Of a stretch of 64,000 bases of DNA, positions 1 through 11,881 are shown in pieces. The notes beneath the pieces were generated by a model. It made no database searches. It was not told where the DNA came from and worked only from the letters and a program-made list of their open reading frames with translations. Source of the stretch: Hybos culiciformis (Eukaryota; Arthropoda; Insecta; Diptera; Hybotidae); NCBI GenBank assembly GCA_964007475.1, contig OZ023274.1, forward strand, positions 35,983,816 to 36,047,815, written 5' to 3'. Each line of letters starts with the position of its first letter. The stretch's first letter is position 1. Made by a program: the position numbers and the translations under genes.

Positions 1-190
1 ATAAAGAAGCAACTTTATAATATTATCTCAATTTTGTCTTATCATCATTTAAGACGTTTCGGCTTTTGAACAAAGAAATGTTATTTTTTTACTTTATATT
101 GGTACTTAAATACATGCACTTAAATAATTATATATATACACATAGGTGTAATATGATATGATGACAAAAATTGATCCTTGATATACTATA

Positions 191-679
191 TATATACACA
201 GTGCTGAGCTGAAGGGGGCTCGCACGGGCTCGCAAGAGCCCCCTGATAAATTTAAAAAAATTTGCGAGCCCTCTGATAAACTTTAAAAAATACGCGAGCC
301 ACTTGATAATTTCAAAGATATTTGTTTATACCCAATATTAAAATTTTTTGATTCAACAATCTGCGAAAAAGTATCGAAAATATCGATTTAAAATATTAGT
401 ACATTATTTGATACAATAAAAAAATAGTAAAGTTAATATAGAAATGTTTGATTTTGTATACTACTGAATGAAAAGTCCCGCCTTTTATATTTTTAAATTT
501 AAACGATCGCCTAAATTTTAATGTAATATTTTAATATTTTATACATATATATGTATATATACTAAACTATTCAAAAAATAAAATGCAGGTAAAAAAAAAA
601 ATAATTTTTTTTGTGAATCTATGAAATCTTGAATGCGAGCCCTCTGATAATAATTCCACAGCTCAGCACTGTATATACA
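191..679. mobile_element. Non-autonomous hAT element (MITE) with perfect 8-bp target duplication
   Basis: The element spans 199-671 (473 bp) with 13-bp perfect terminal inverted repeats: CAGTGCTGAGCTG at 199-211 and its complement at 659-671. It is flanked on both sides by the same 8 bp, TATATACA (191-198 and 672-679). An 8-bp duplication with CAGTG-type ends is the hAT superfamily hallmark. Inside the left end, GCGAGCC(C)-CTGATAA units recur about every 40 bp (near 231-308), with one more at the right end (about 635-650), resembling subterminal transposase-binding repeats. There is no coding capacity. Confidence 0.88.
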
Positions 680-3600
680 TACTTACCTTTTAACTATATA
701 TTGTTCTGTATTATTAAAATTTTTTAAATTGGAGATATTTTACAATTAAATAAATTATTTCTTACTATCTGGATTTTGTTATATAAACATGAAAATTCTG
801 CTCTAAATTATATTTAAAGTTGCAAAAAGTTAAGATAATCTGGCGGAAAGGTACAATACAAAAGAAGATAATTATTTCAGAAAGGGTATATGATTGAATT
901 TTCCTGTAAAAAAATAAAAAAAAAATGTATACAATTTTATTTTTAATTTTAAAAAAATTAACATTTATTTCTTTCCATTTTTTTTCTTTTTCCTTCTTTT
1001 TCTATTGATTTTTTATTTTTTTTTTGGTTTCAAGTTTTTCATTTTAGCGATAAAAAAAAGAAGCAAAAAATTACAATTTTCATAACTCAAATACATTTAA
1101 TAGTAAACGTTTTAACGAAAAATAGCATTTTTTTTAAATATTTTTTTTTTTATTTTTGGTTTGAAGAAAAGCACAAAAACATTTTTCTTTTGCAGTTTCT
1201 TATAATTAAAAATTTTTTTTTATGCAACGCAGAGTTTTTTTTTTTTTTAATTTTATTTTATTCATTTTTGTATTTTATTTTTTCATCTACTATTTTTTTT
1301 AAATTTTCTTAATTTTTTTTTTTTTTTTTTTTAAACCTAACTACTTAAGTTACTAGAAGAGTTTTTCAGTTGACTAACTAGTCAGCTATCTGCTTTTTCC
1401 TACTGTTCATTTTGAGTTTTTTTTTTTTTTTGCGAAACATCTTAAGCTTAAGAAAAATCAAAAAATTTAGTTAAATTTTGAGATAGTAAGATGCTGTCAG
1501 TTTTACTATCATACAATCATGTCATTAAAACTCTAATATTATTGTTCTATTGCCAAAAAAAATAATAGAAGCAATTATGATACTATGCAATGATGTTATT
1601 GACATTTATAATTTTTAAGTAGAAGTTTAATATATATAGAAGTTTATGCGTAAAGGAAAGAAATTAAACTCATTGCTTTCATTTCATAATATTGAAGTAG
1701 ATTGGGCACTACACTATATTGTATACCATGTTATAAACTTCAACATTCTTGGTCGTAGCATCTGGTATCAAATGATTGGAACCATATTTAAATAAAACCG
1801 TATTAAATAATGTTTTTTAAATTATATTATAACGAATTTTAAGACAGCTTTTATAACTTCAGAATAATATTTGACAATATTTGATATATTTAACTATATA
1901 TAGGTACGATCTTTGTACATTAAATACTGATTTTTCTTATTCTTAAGATATTAGATTTAGTTTTGTTTTTTTTTTTACTTAAATGTTTGTATTTTTTTGT
2001 CTTTTTTTTTTTTCAAATTTATTTGAAAAAAATACTAATTATTTTTTTTGTTTTATATTTTGGAAAACTACTAATAAAACTAATTTTTTTTTTTTATTAT
2101 TATTTTTCTTAGCATTTTCTTTATTGGATTTCCTACTCTTTTTTGGTTTTTTATTTTTCTTCTTAATATTAAAATTTACTTAAAAAACAGAAAGTTTCAT
2201 TTTTATTTTTATTTTTTTTTAATCTACAAAAAAGTGTAAATTTTCATATAAATCAGACTACAATCTAAAAAAAAAAGTATAAAATAAAAATTTAAAAACT
2301 TCTAAGTTTTTACTTTTTATACTTTTCTTTTTCTTATTTTTTTTTAATTTTTATTTACGTTAAATCTTAAAAGATAAGTTTTGCTTAAACTCCTACAATT
2401 TCTTAATACTAAGTCCTTAAATTTTTTTCTCTTGATACTTAAAAATACAGAACTCTTGATTTATATATTATATTCATTAAACTTGCACCAGAAATATAAA
2501 TTAAACGAAAAAAAATGTTTTTTGAAATTTTTTAAACATTAAAAACGTTATGAAAAAAGAAATTGATTTTTTTACGTTTTCTTTATGAAGAGCGTTGGTA
2601 GTGAATAAAATATAAAATATATAAATAATATAACCAATTTATAGAGAAATTTTTATTAGTTAATATAGGTTATGTTTGGGTCGTCTTAGGGGAAACGGTA
2701 GATAATCTCACTCTCACATGAAGAAAGTTTTTTCAAAATTAAATTTTAAAAGGTTTATAGAAGCATTTATGGAAGCAAAATTAATTATGTTGGTTATTGG
2801 ATTTATTAAATTTATACAGAATTTTATTTAAATTTTAGAAGATCTAAAATTCATTACCATTGCTCATAAAAGGAATAAAAAATAAACTTTATGCCCTTAT
2901 GAAGAAAAAAATTTGGAAAAAGTTTTAAAAAAAATTTGTATAAAAGATAATTTGTAATTAATTGTATTTTAAATTCTCACTCTTCCAGATTTAAATGAAA
3001 TTTTATTTTTTTTTTCATTTATTAAAAGAAGCTCTCGTTCAAAAAGTATATAGCTTTCAGTTTTTGTATGAATGAAACGTTTCAAATTTTCCTTTTTTGT
3101 TTTAAATGTGTAGAGTTTAGACAATAATCCTTTTTTTTACCTTTTTTTTGTACTTAAAAATAAATAATGTACTTAAAGAACAGGGCAGAAAGGAGACTTA
3201 AACAAGATTCTAATCATCATAATCATTCAAAAAAAATTTCTCAAAACTATATGAAATATTTATAATACTTTTTGAAAATCAAATTTATTTCAATATATAA
3301 GTAAATAATAACCATAAAGTCATAATAATATTAAAAATTTGCACATTAAATGATAAGTGTAGAAATTAGCTTGTTCAAAAAAATTACTACAATTTAATGT
3401 CACATTAACACACTTTGGAACCTTCGCATTTAACATTAAAGCCAAAAATGAATTAGATAATACATATCTAAAATCTGAAACAAAATAAATAAATTAAAAA
3501 ATTTTGAAACTTTCATATCTACCTAAATCTGAAAGCTTACTATTTCTAATGAAATGTAATTATCTAGAAAACTTCCTTCAACAATATTATTTAATTAAAA

Positions 3601-6600
3601 AAAAAATATTCTATAATATTTTCATTAATGATTAGAATTTGCCATTTTTGTTTGATTGTGAATTAAATAATGACAAAAAAAAAATTGTTTTTCTTTTTTC
3701 TTTGTAAATGTTCTTAAATGTAAGGCAAGCAAAGTCTGTAAAAGCTTTTTACGATGAGTTAAAGAAATTAAATAAAAAAAAATAATTATGGAATATCAAA
3801 AAATTTGGTTGCCAGGGATATTGGTTTTAAAATTTTAATTTAATTTAATTACCTCATTAATAAGAAATTTAAAAGAAATTTTCTTGTTTTTCAATTTTAA
3901 TTAAGATTTGAACTATTTATTTTGCTAATATATAATAATGTAAGTACCTAAATAAAAATACAGATGTTTTAATATAATCTTTTATGTATAGATTTAAATG
4001 ATTTCCGTATACAAAGTAAATGTACTTTATGTTTTCTTTTATCCTTTTCTTTATTATTTGCTAGACTTTGCTCTGATTTGTGTTTATATATTCATGTATA
4101 CATATATTGTATAATTTATAAATATATATTATGTAGATATTAATGTTTTTTTTATGAATAAAAGATAAAACATCAAAATAAGTTTTAACAATCTCAATTG
4201 AAAGCCTACTAACTATTTTTTTTTTTTTAATAGTCTATTGAATTATTTATGTGAAGCATTTTAAGATCCTCGAAAAATGTGTTCTTCATTATAACAACGT
4301 TTTGCGATCAAAAAAATTCATTTCTTTGTTAGACTATTAATTTATTTAGGTATTTTATACCATCATAATGAACACTGCCTTATTTATGTTTTACCTTTTA
4401 TTTTGTTGTCTAATCCATCTATAAGTACAATAAGCCAAAGATTTATAGAAAATATTAATTGTCCTTACATTAAACCAGGAATAAAATCAAGAATTATAAG
4501 TTGACGTTTTCAATTAAATTTATATATATATGATTTATAATATTAAACAATTGAACTAAATTCGAAAATAAAGTCCTACAGGTTAAGAAAAAAAAATGAT
4601 CAAGTTAACATTAAAATATAACTTAGACAAAATGCATAATTGATAAAAAAAAAATCTTTACAGGATTTGATTATAGGAAATATGATTCACATGCACAGTA
4701 GTCTGAAAAAAAATGATCCTTTTTTTGTCCAAGCTACCTTAAAAAAAATGTATATCGTAGTTATCAGTTATAGCTATTTGTATTTATTGATGGCTTAGTA
4801 TTTGATATCAATGAAGATGATTTGATAATAATATACGAGATTTTTTTTTTCAAAAAAAAAAAATTATTTAACAGAGCCTGGGGAATAAAAACGCCAAGGC
4901 ACTCGTAAAATATTTCAATTAATTTTTATGTGTTGTATATATTTATTATTATTTCTTTTTTTAAAGGAAAATAACACTCAATTACAGGATTAATAAAAAA
5001 TAAATAAAATGTTTTCCAATTTTATGTCTTTTTTTTTTTGTGAATTAATTAAAAGTGGTATTTTAATTCTTATTAAAAGAATAAAAAAAAAAATTATACT
5101 CCTGAGAAGTATTATTATTTTTTTTTTTTTTTGGTTTATAAACAACTTTTTGTTTGTATGCGTATAAAATACATAATTATTTATGTTGAAATATTTTTTT
5201 GTTCTACAAATTTCTTCAATAATATTTTTTTATTTAGTAATTTTTCAAAAAGGCCTACACAAGAAACTGTTCTATTTTGTTTTTTTTTTTTTTTAATATT
5301 AATATTTTTTGTTTTTGTTTAAATATTTGTTTTTATAATGTAAAAATTTTTTTTTTTTTGTTTATAAATATTTTTTTTTTTTTTAATCTGGAAGATTTAA
5401 TTTGTTAATTTTTGGTTTTAGTTTTATGTTTTATGTTTTTTTTTTTTTTTCTTTAAGAATTTTTAACATAAAAAGAAAAAAATTTATTCATTTTTTAATT
5501 TAAAAAAATAGAATGTATATAATTTTTTTTTTTTTTTTTGGAAAATTTTAATTGAAAAATACTATTGAAAATTATTTTTTTTTAAAGATTTTTATTAAAT
5601 ACTATTTAATTTTTTTTAATTTTTTTTTTTATTTGAGCAACATTAGAACAATAAACAAATTAAATTTTGATTTATTTTGTTTATAAAAAAATATTTTCAG
5701 TCAAAATTTTAATTTTAATTTTTTTTAAATTTCATATTCTTTAAATAATCTTTAAAATAATCTTTAAAACAATTTAGTTTCGCTAAAATACTGTTTTAAG
5801 GTAAAAAAAAAAAAAATGTTTAACGAAAAAAACAAATGAAAAACTCAAAATAGTTTTGTGTTTTGGTCTAAAAAAAAAATAATAAATGAGAGTCTCAAGA
5901 GGGCTATATATCAATTTAATTTATTTCGTTTTTCACCAAATTTTATGCCAATTTTTAGATTTGTTTGTTATTATAAATTTTCAATAATTTTTCACGTACA
6001 CCTTGTTCGAAATAATATCGTATGTATTTATTTTATGCCGGTTAAGTTTTGTGTACATATATATAATAACAAGTATACTATTTATAGTTATAATAGTATA
6101 TCATATTATTTTGCATGTTGAAAATTGTAAAAAAAAAAACTAAACTAAATTCTCTGTACGACATAAGCGAAAAGATAATAGAATCTTGTCTTTGGAAATA
6201 TTAATTGTAGTTTTTTTTTCTCTACATCTTTAGTATTATTTTTCCAAGCTTTAGATATTATTTTTTTTTTATTGTTAGGTTTTCATAATCAATTCTGAAA
6301 ATTTATTAATTCATAAATTATACGAATTCGAAAAATGTAATTAATTTTTTTTTTTTTGTTTAAAAAAAGTGATTTAGTAAAATTTGGCACTAATCGCTTA
6401 TGATATTTAAGGCAGATACTGAGTTTGATTTAATAAAATTTTATTGTTATAATTAGTGGAAAAAATTAAAAAAAAATAAATATGTGGTACTTACTAATTT
6501 TATTTAGTTCATTAAAAAAAAAAAAATTTATGAACATTATTTGATTGAAGACAACAAATTTTTGAGGGTATGAATTTGAGCCAACTATAATAATTCTCAA

Positions 6601-7400
6601 ACTTAAATTTACTGAACTCTATTTTAATGTTTGTTTTGTACATTATTTTATATATTGAAAGTCAATTTCGAGAACACTATTAGATTAAAATTAAAAAAAA
6701 AAGAAGGTGAAGGGAGGATTAAATAACTAAATAGTGAGATGTCATAAAAGCCAATATTGTTAAAAACTTAAGATAATAAATAATTTATAATTAAAAAAAA
6801 AATCTGTTTGTTTTTATTTTCAAAAAAATAAATTTTTATTTCTTGAATTTCTTTTTTCTTTTTTTTTTTTTTGTTGTTTTAAATTTAAATTAGACATAAA
6901 TTTTTCTATGAGCTATAACACTAGCGAACTTAAACTCTTAAAAAAAAAAAAAAATTAACTCAATTTTTTTTATCAAATAATTTCATTAAAAAATCTTATC
7001 TCTTACATTTTTTTTTTCTTCATTATTATTGAAAAACTTAATTATTAAGAAAATAAATTTAAAAAAAAATTAATTAGAATCATTTTATCTTAATTCAGAT
7101 GACATTTAAAAAAGACATATAATTATCTGTAAATTTGTTTCAAAAAGAAATTATTTTTAATTCCATTTTTGCTTTTTATTCTAATCTAAAAACTTAACTT
7201 GAATTCTCTTTCACATGATGGTTGTACATAATATATAGATAGATATACGTTTTCATAGATTTTGATTTCAAATCTGAATTATTTGGCCGAGAAATTCGTG
7301 TTTGTTATTTCGGAGTATATAACCGAATTAAAATCATAATTTTTGTGATATTTTTGGAAGTGGAATTTTATTGCACAAATTTTAGGGTATATAGAAATCA
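672..7400. other. AT-rich downstream flank of shep, no gene seen
   Basis: This stretch is dominated by T and A runs. Open frames here translate into Phe/Leu/Lys-rich strings with no domain. It may include part of a long shep 3' UTR, which I cannot delimit. A short tandem of TCTTTAAA-type units occurs at about 5738-5768. Nothing else is supported. Confidence 0.5.
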
Positions 7401-8306
7401 TTAAGGGGGTCTTCTACTCTAGAGGCTCGAATTTCGAGCGTTTTTCGGCAGTCGATAAAAAAAAAGCATTTGATAATTTTACTATCCATTTTTTTATCAT
7501 GTGTTTATTTATATTTAAAGAATACACAAAATAAATTTCAAAAAAAAAAAAATTTTTTTTCATCAAGTTATGCATCCTTGAAGTAGAGGGGGGAAAAAAA
7601 AAGCAGTGTCCTCATCACCATGATTTCCGCCCTTGTGGTCATCTGAAAAATAAAACAATGATGGATTCTTGATTAGTATGAATGTCGCTATCGCATGAAC
7701 CAACGAAACTGAAAAAAAATTTTTTTTCATAAAATGGCGGCTACTCAAAAATAAAGGTCGATTTTTTCACTAATTTTTCAACTTTGTCGAATTTTTTAAA
7801 AATATTAAAAATTTTTAATTTTTATTTTTTGTTGGTTCATGCGTTAGAGAGATATATAAAGAATATTAATGCCAAATTTCACGTAAATCAGCTGATTAGA
7901 ACTTGAGATATTGTGGTTACCGCATCGAAAAAAGTAGTTTCGAGAAAAACGCGTTTAAAGTTAACATCGAACTAACTCAAACTAAAAGTAAATAGAATAA
8001 AAACTTTTGTATAATACGTTACAATGACCTTCAAACGATTGATTTAGTATACTGAAAGTATAATAGAAAGAAGAAAAGAGAGAGAGTTATTCATACTCAG
8101 GTAGCCCGGGCCTCCAATCGTCTATTGTTCCAGTCGTCCGCCCAACCGGTTTAGTTGCCACGACACTAAAACGGCTATAACTTCGGAAATAATTTGAATT
8201 TTGAAAAATCCTTTTAGAGAGATATTTTTGAATATATAAACTATCGAATTATGAAAAAAAAAATTTTTCGATTTTTTGAAATTTCTAGAGTAGAAGACCC
8301 CCTTAA
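7401..8306. mobile_element. TTAA-flanked inverted-repeat element, 898 bp
   Basis: Perfect 19-bp terminal inverted repeats GGGGGTCTTCTACTCTAGA at 7405-7423 and (complement) 8284-8302 are flanked by TTAA at 7401-7404 and 8303-8306. TTAA duplication suggests piggyBac-type or another TTAA-targeting superfamily, though the termini do not start with the usual CCY of piggyBac. The interior is richer in G+C than its surroundings and includes GTTGGTTCATGCGTTAGAGA on the right half, echoed inverted on the left as TATCGCATGAACCAAC. A 61-codon open frame (7563-7748, minus) has no recognisable domain and is probably fortuitous. Confidence 0.75.
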
Positions 8307-11300
8307 ATGAAAATAATAAATATTTTTTAAAGAAGAGAAAAAGTTAAAAAATATTTGCAGTATAGTTATTTAAATTTCTTTTTAAAATAAATCAAAAAAT
8401 TATTTACGATCCTATATTTTTCATCATTTATTTTTTTTACCAAATAATTTCAAACACAATTTAACATAACAAATTTAGTATATTACGACAACAGCCACAG
8501 TATTTTTTTTTTTTTTTTTAAATCAATAAATTCAGTGTAGCCGTATTTTCAAATTATGAAAATGCAATTTTCAATAATTTAAAATTCTTGTTCAAATTTC
8601 ATGTATTGTTTTCATGAAAAAAAAAAAATCATCCATCTAAATGTTTATCTTTTTTTCTTTATTTTCTTTTTGCTAATTTAAAAATAAATTAATCAAATGA
8701 AGCTATATTTTCTTATTCAAACTTAAATCTAATTAAATATTTTAAATTTTTTTTTTTTTTTTTTTATTTACAATTTAATTTCTTAAATTTTATAAGCATT
8801 TTATTCTTATTTTTTTTTCTCTTTATTCAAATAAACTTTTTCTTAATCGTTTTTTATGCATTTTAATTAATACATAAAATTTTCATTCTTTTTTCTTTTT
8901 CTTTTAAATTAATATGTTTTCTCTTATTTATTAAAAAAAAAAAAAAAATTTTTTTTTTTTGCTGATCTAAATGAAAATAAATTAACTACTTAAAATTAAA
9001 CAGAAAATATTTATTCTAAACATTTTATTTATTCGCTTTTACTATATACCAAAAATATTTTTCAAAACCATTTATTTCAATGTTCGAACCAAAATAAAAT
9101 ATGTAAAAAACAAAAAAAAATAAACACTCAACAAAAAAGTAAATAAAAAAAAAAACAAAATTTCAGTTTTTTTAAAGCTGCTCAATTGAAAAACTGATTT
9201 ATGGAACACTGTAATCTCATTCAGTGAGTAAATGTTATGATGATGTTGATACAAAAATGTCATCACAAAAAAAACCTACAGCTTTGGGTATTAAAAAAAA
9301 AAGTATATAAAATATGAAAATATTGTTTGTTTTTTTTTTTAAATTTATATTAAGAAGAACCAAGTTCCCAAGTGTACATTTCTGCAGACGAAAATATTAT
9401 AACAATAATATTGTTTTTACCTTAATTCTTAAATTTGAAATAAATTTTTTAATACGATTTTTGAGAATAAAAAAATAATAAAGAAATCACAGAATTATAA
9501 AAAACAAATCAAGGAATGTTTTTTTTTTTTTTTTTAATTGATTTTCAAAATATATTTTCAAGACTAGAATATTTTATTTCAAATTTTTGTTTTATTTAAA
9601 AGGTAAAAACATAATATTTCTGTATGTAGTAAATATGGATTGTTGTTCGCAAAACCTCGGCAGAAATTTTATAATAATGTTTAATTAAAAAAAAACTATA
9701 AAAAGTGAGTTAATTACTTTTTGTAATAGGGGAAAACAAAAAAAGTAAAATTCTCATCTAATTAATGATTAATAGCAATTTTTAAATTTTGTTAGTTTTG
9801 TATTTCAAAAATTTTTTCCAGCTTGAGTATAGTTTCAATGATGATGGAAGTTATATATTTGGCAAAAGAAAACTGAAGAATAATGAAAACTAAAATCGAC
9901 TAAATCGTTTTTAAAAATATAAAAATACAATGAAAGAAACTATAAAGTATATTATATAGGCTTCAAGATAAAAAGATATTTAAAAAAAATAAAAAAAAAA
10001 ATAAGAACATTTTTATAAAATCAATCTGATTTTCACAATTTCTTTTCTGAGAAAAAACTAAGTCAATAAAAACTTGTTTTTCTCAGATAACTTATCTTTT
10101 CCTTTGTTTTTAAAAAAAAATTTTTTTTTTATAACTAAAATAAATGACTAAAAAAATCTCCTTGTGAAAAAAATTTAAGAGATTTTTTTTTTCTTATAGT
10201 TAATTTAATTTTAAGATATCTTAAAAATAACTAAAATTAGGTATTTTTTTTTTTCTTTTTTTTTTATTTATTTTTATAAATAAAGTAAACAAGTTTTTTG
10301 ATTTAAAAAAAAATTTTGACAAAACTAATTAATGTATTTAATTTTTTTTTTTTCAAAAAAAGAAAATTATCATGAAAGAACAGCAACACATTTTTATCAT
10401 ATACCTACAAATTTAATCATTGATTTTTATATATATGTGCAATAAAAATTTATGATTAAGGAATTAAAATGACAAAGAAAATATTTATGATACAAATGGT
10501 TTCATTTTCTGGTAATACTAAAAAAAAATTGTAATTTGATGATATTAAAAGAAGTTTGTTTTTGAGTGGGCTTTAAAAATTTAGGATTTAATAATTAAGG
10601 ATTTTGAATCAACCTAATTATGATTATGATATTATTTTTTATTTGTGTTGCTGCACTTAATTTATATGAAAAAAAATAAAAAATAAAAAATATAACACGA
10701 TCACATAGAAAAATAATGTGCTTTAAATTAAACAAAAAGCTCATTACTAAGAACAAAAGTTTTTTAAACTTAAAAAATAAAAAATTATAACTATGTATTT
10801 TTTAAAAAATAAATTTTTATTTTCATTTTTTTTCTTTTCTTCATTGCATCCAGGGTCAACCTGTTTTTGTTTTTTTTTTTTTTGTTATGGAAATTCTATA
10901 ACATATTTCATAACATTACAAATAATGAATTTTCTTTCTTTTTTTTTTTTATTTGAAATAATATGATTTTATTTTTGCATTTTTTTGTGTAAAGTTTTTT
11001 TTTTCATCTTTTTTCACAAAGAATCGTCAAAATCATAAAATAAAGCACATTTTTTTAGCTTAAGAAATATTTATATGTATATTTTTTTTAAATTTTCATT
11101 TTATAGAACATCATTTTGCTTTTTCTGTTTTTTTATTTATTTATTTTTTGTTTATTTTGAATGAAAATTTATAATATTTGCTGCTGAATTTTTTGAACTT
11201 AAATAAAATATAAACTTGCAAATTTTGAATATTTTCTTTCATTTAACATTATTTTGTTTGATGTTTTTCTTAGTCTTTTTGTTCTTAAAATTTATGTATT

Positions 11301-11710
11301 TTTTATTTTTTTTTTTTTTAACTCATCTCTTATAAATTTGTTAAGAATTATTATTATTTTTGTTTTCTTTATTTTCGAATTACCGCCTTCAATGGATGTA
11401 AGAAATGAGGTATTTATTTTTTTAATTAAGCCTGAAATTAAAAAAAAAATTATTAATAAATTTCATTTTGACAATAAAAAAATTTAACACGAAATGAGAA
11501 AGTTCAGTTTTGTGGTCCATTTGGAGATTCACGAAATAAATGAAAATTGACAAATAAAGTTTATACATTTTTTTTAAAACTGAAAACATGAAAATGTATG
11601 AAGCATTACTTTAGGGTTTTCACAAAAATTATTTTATAATTTTTATTTAAAATTTAAAATTTTGGAATAGGCATTTATTCTTCAGACTGATAAAAGTGTT
11701 AAAAATTATC
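8307..11710. other. shep 3' flank or 3' UTR, no further feature
   Basis: Extremely A/T-rich sequence downstream of the shep stop on the minus strand, with many homopolymer runs. Short open frames are low-complexity. The shep 3' UTR must begin here (from 11710 downwards), but its end cannot be fixed because AATAAA-like hexamers are frequent by chance. Confidence 0.5.
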
Positions 11711-11881
11711 TTAAACATTATTTCTTGACAACCTAACAACATACTTGGGCCCAGTGGCATGCTGATATTGTGTGTAAGCTTCATCTGGAGATGCAGCTGT
11801 GCTAGCTTGTTCTGAATCGGCCATTTGCATTGTCGGAATTATCGTTGGTGGATGATAATAAGGATAAGTTGGACTAATATA
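11711..11881 (-). CDS. shep: shep last coding exon and stop
   Basis: The exon has 171 nt: 56 codons plus TAA at 11713-11711, after a T-rich acceptor ending TTTAG. It encodes [20 protein letters not shown], then [20 protein letters not shown]. The fly protein, as I recall it, ends at about the PK in ATGPK. Here ten more residues ([10 protein letters not shown]) follow before the stop, and a GTATGT donor-like site overlaps the end of the PK codons, so the true C-terminus may differ. AATAAA-type hexamers on the minus strand lie shortly beyond the stop (complements at 11674-11679 and 11642-11647), but the A+T richness makes them weak evidence for the poly(A) site. Confidence 0.9.
   Translation of the reverse strand, partial: YISPTYPYYHPPTIIPTMQMADSEQASTAASPDEAYTQYQHATGPKYVVRLSRNNV

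Noticed and set aside
1983..2183. Phe/Leu-rich open frame that could pass for a membrane peptide
   Set aside because: It is a translation of T runs; the many similar Phe-, Leu- and Lys-rich frames across the window share this origin and have no conserved features.
7563..7748. Minus-strand 61-codon frame with SDDHKGGNHGDED
   Set aside because: It sits inside the TTAA-flanked element, part of it is translation of A/T runs, and no domain is recognised.
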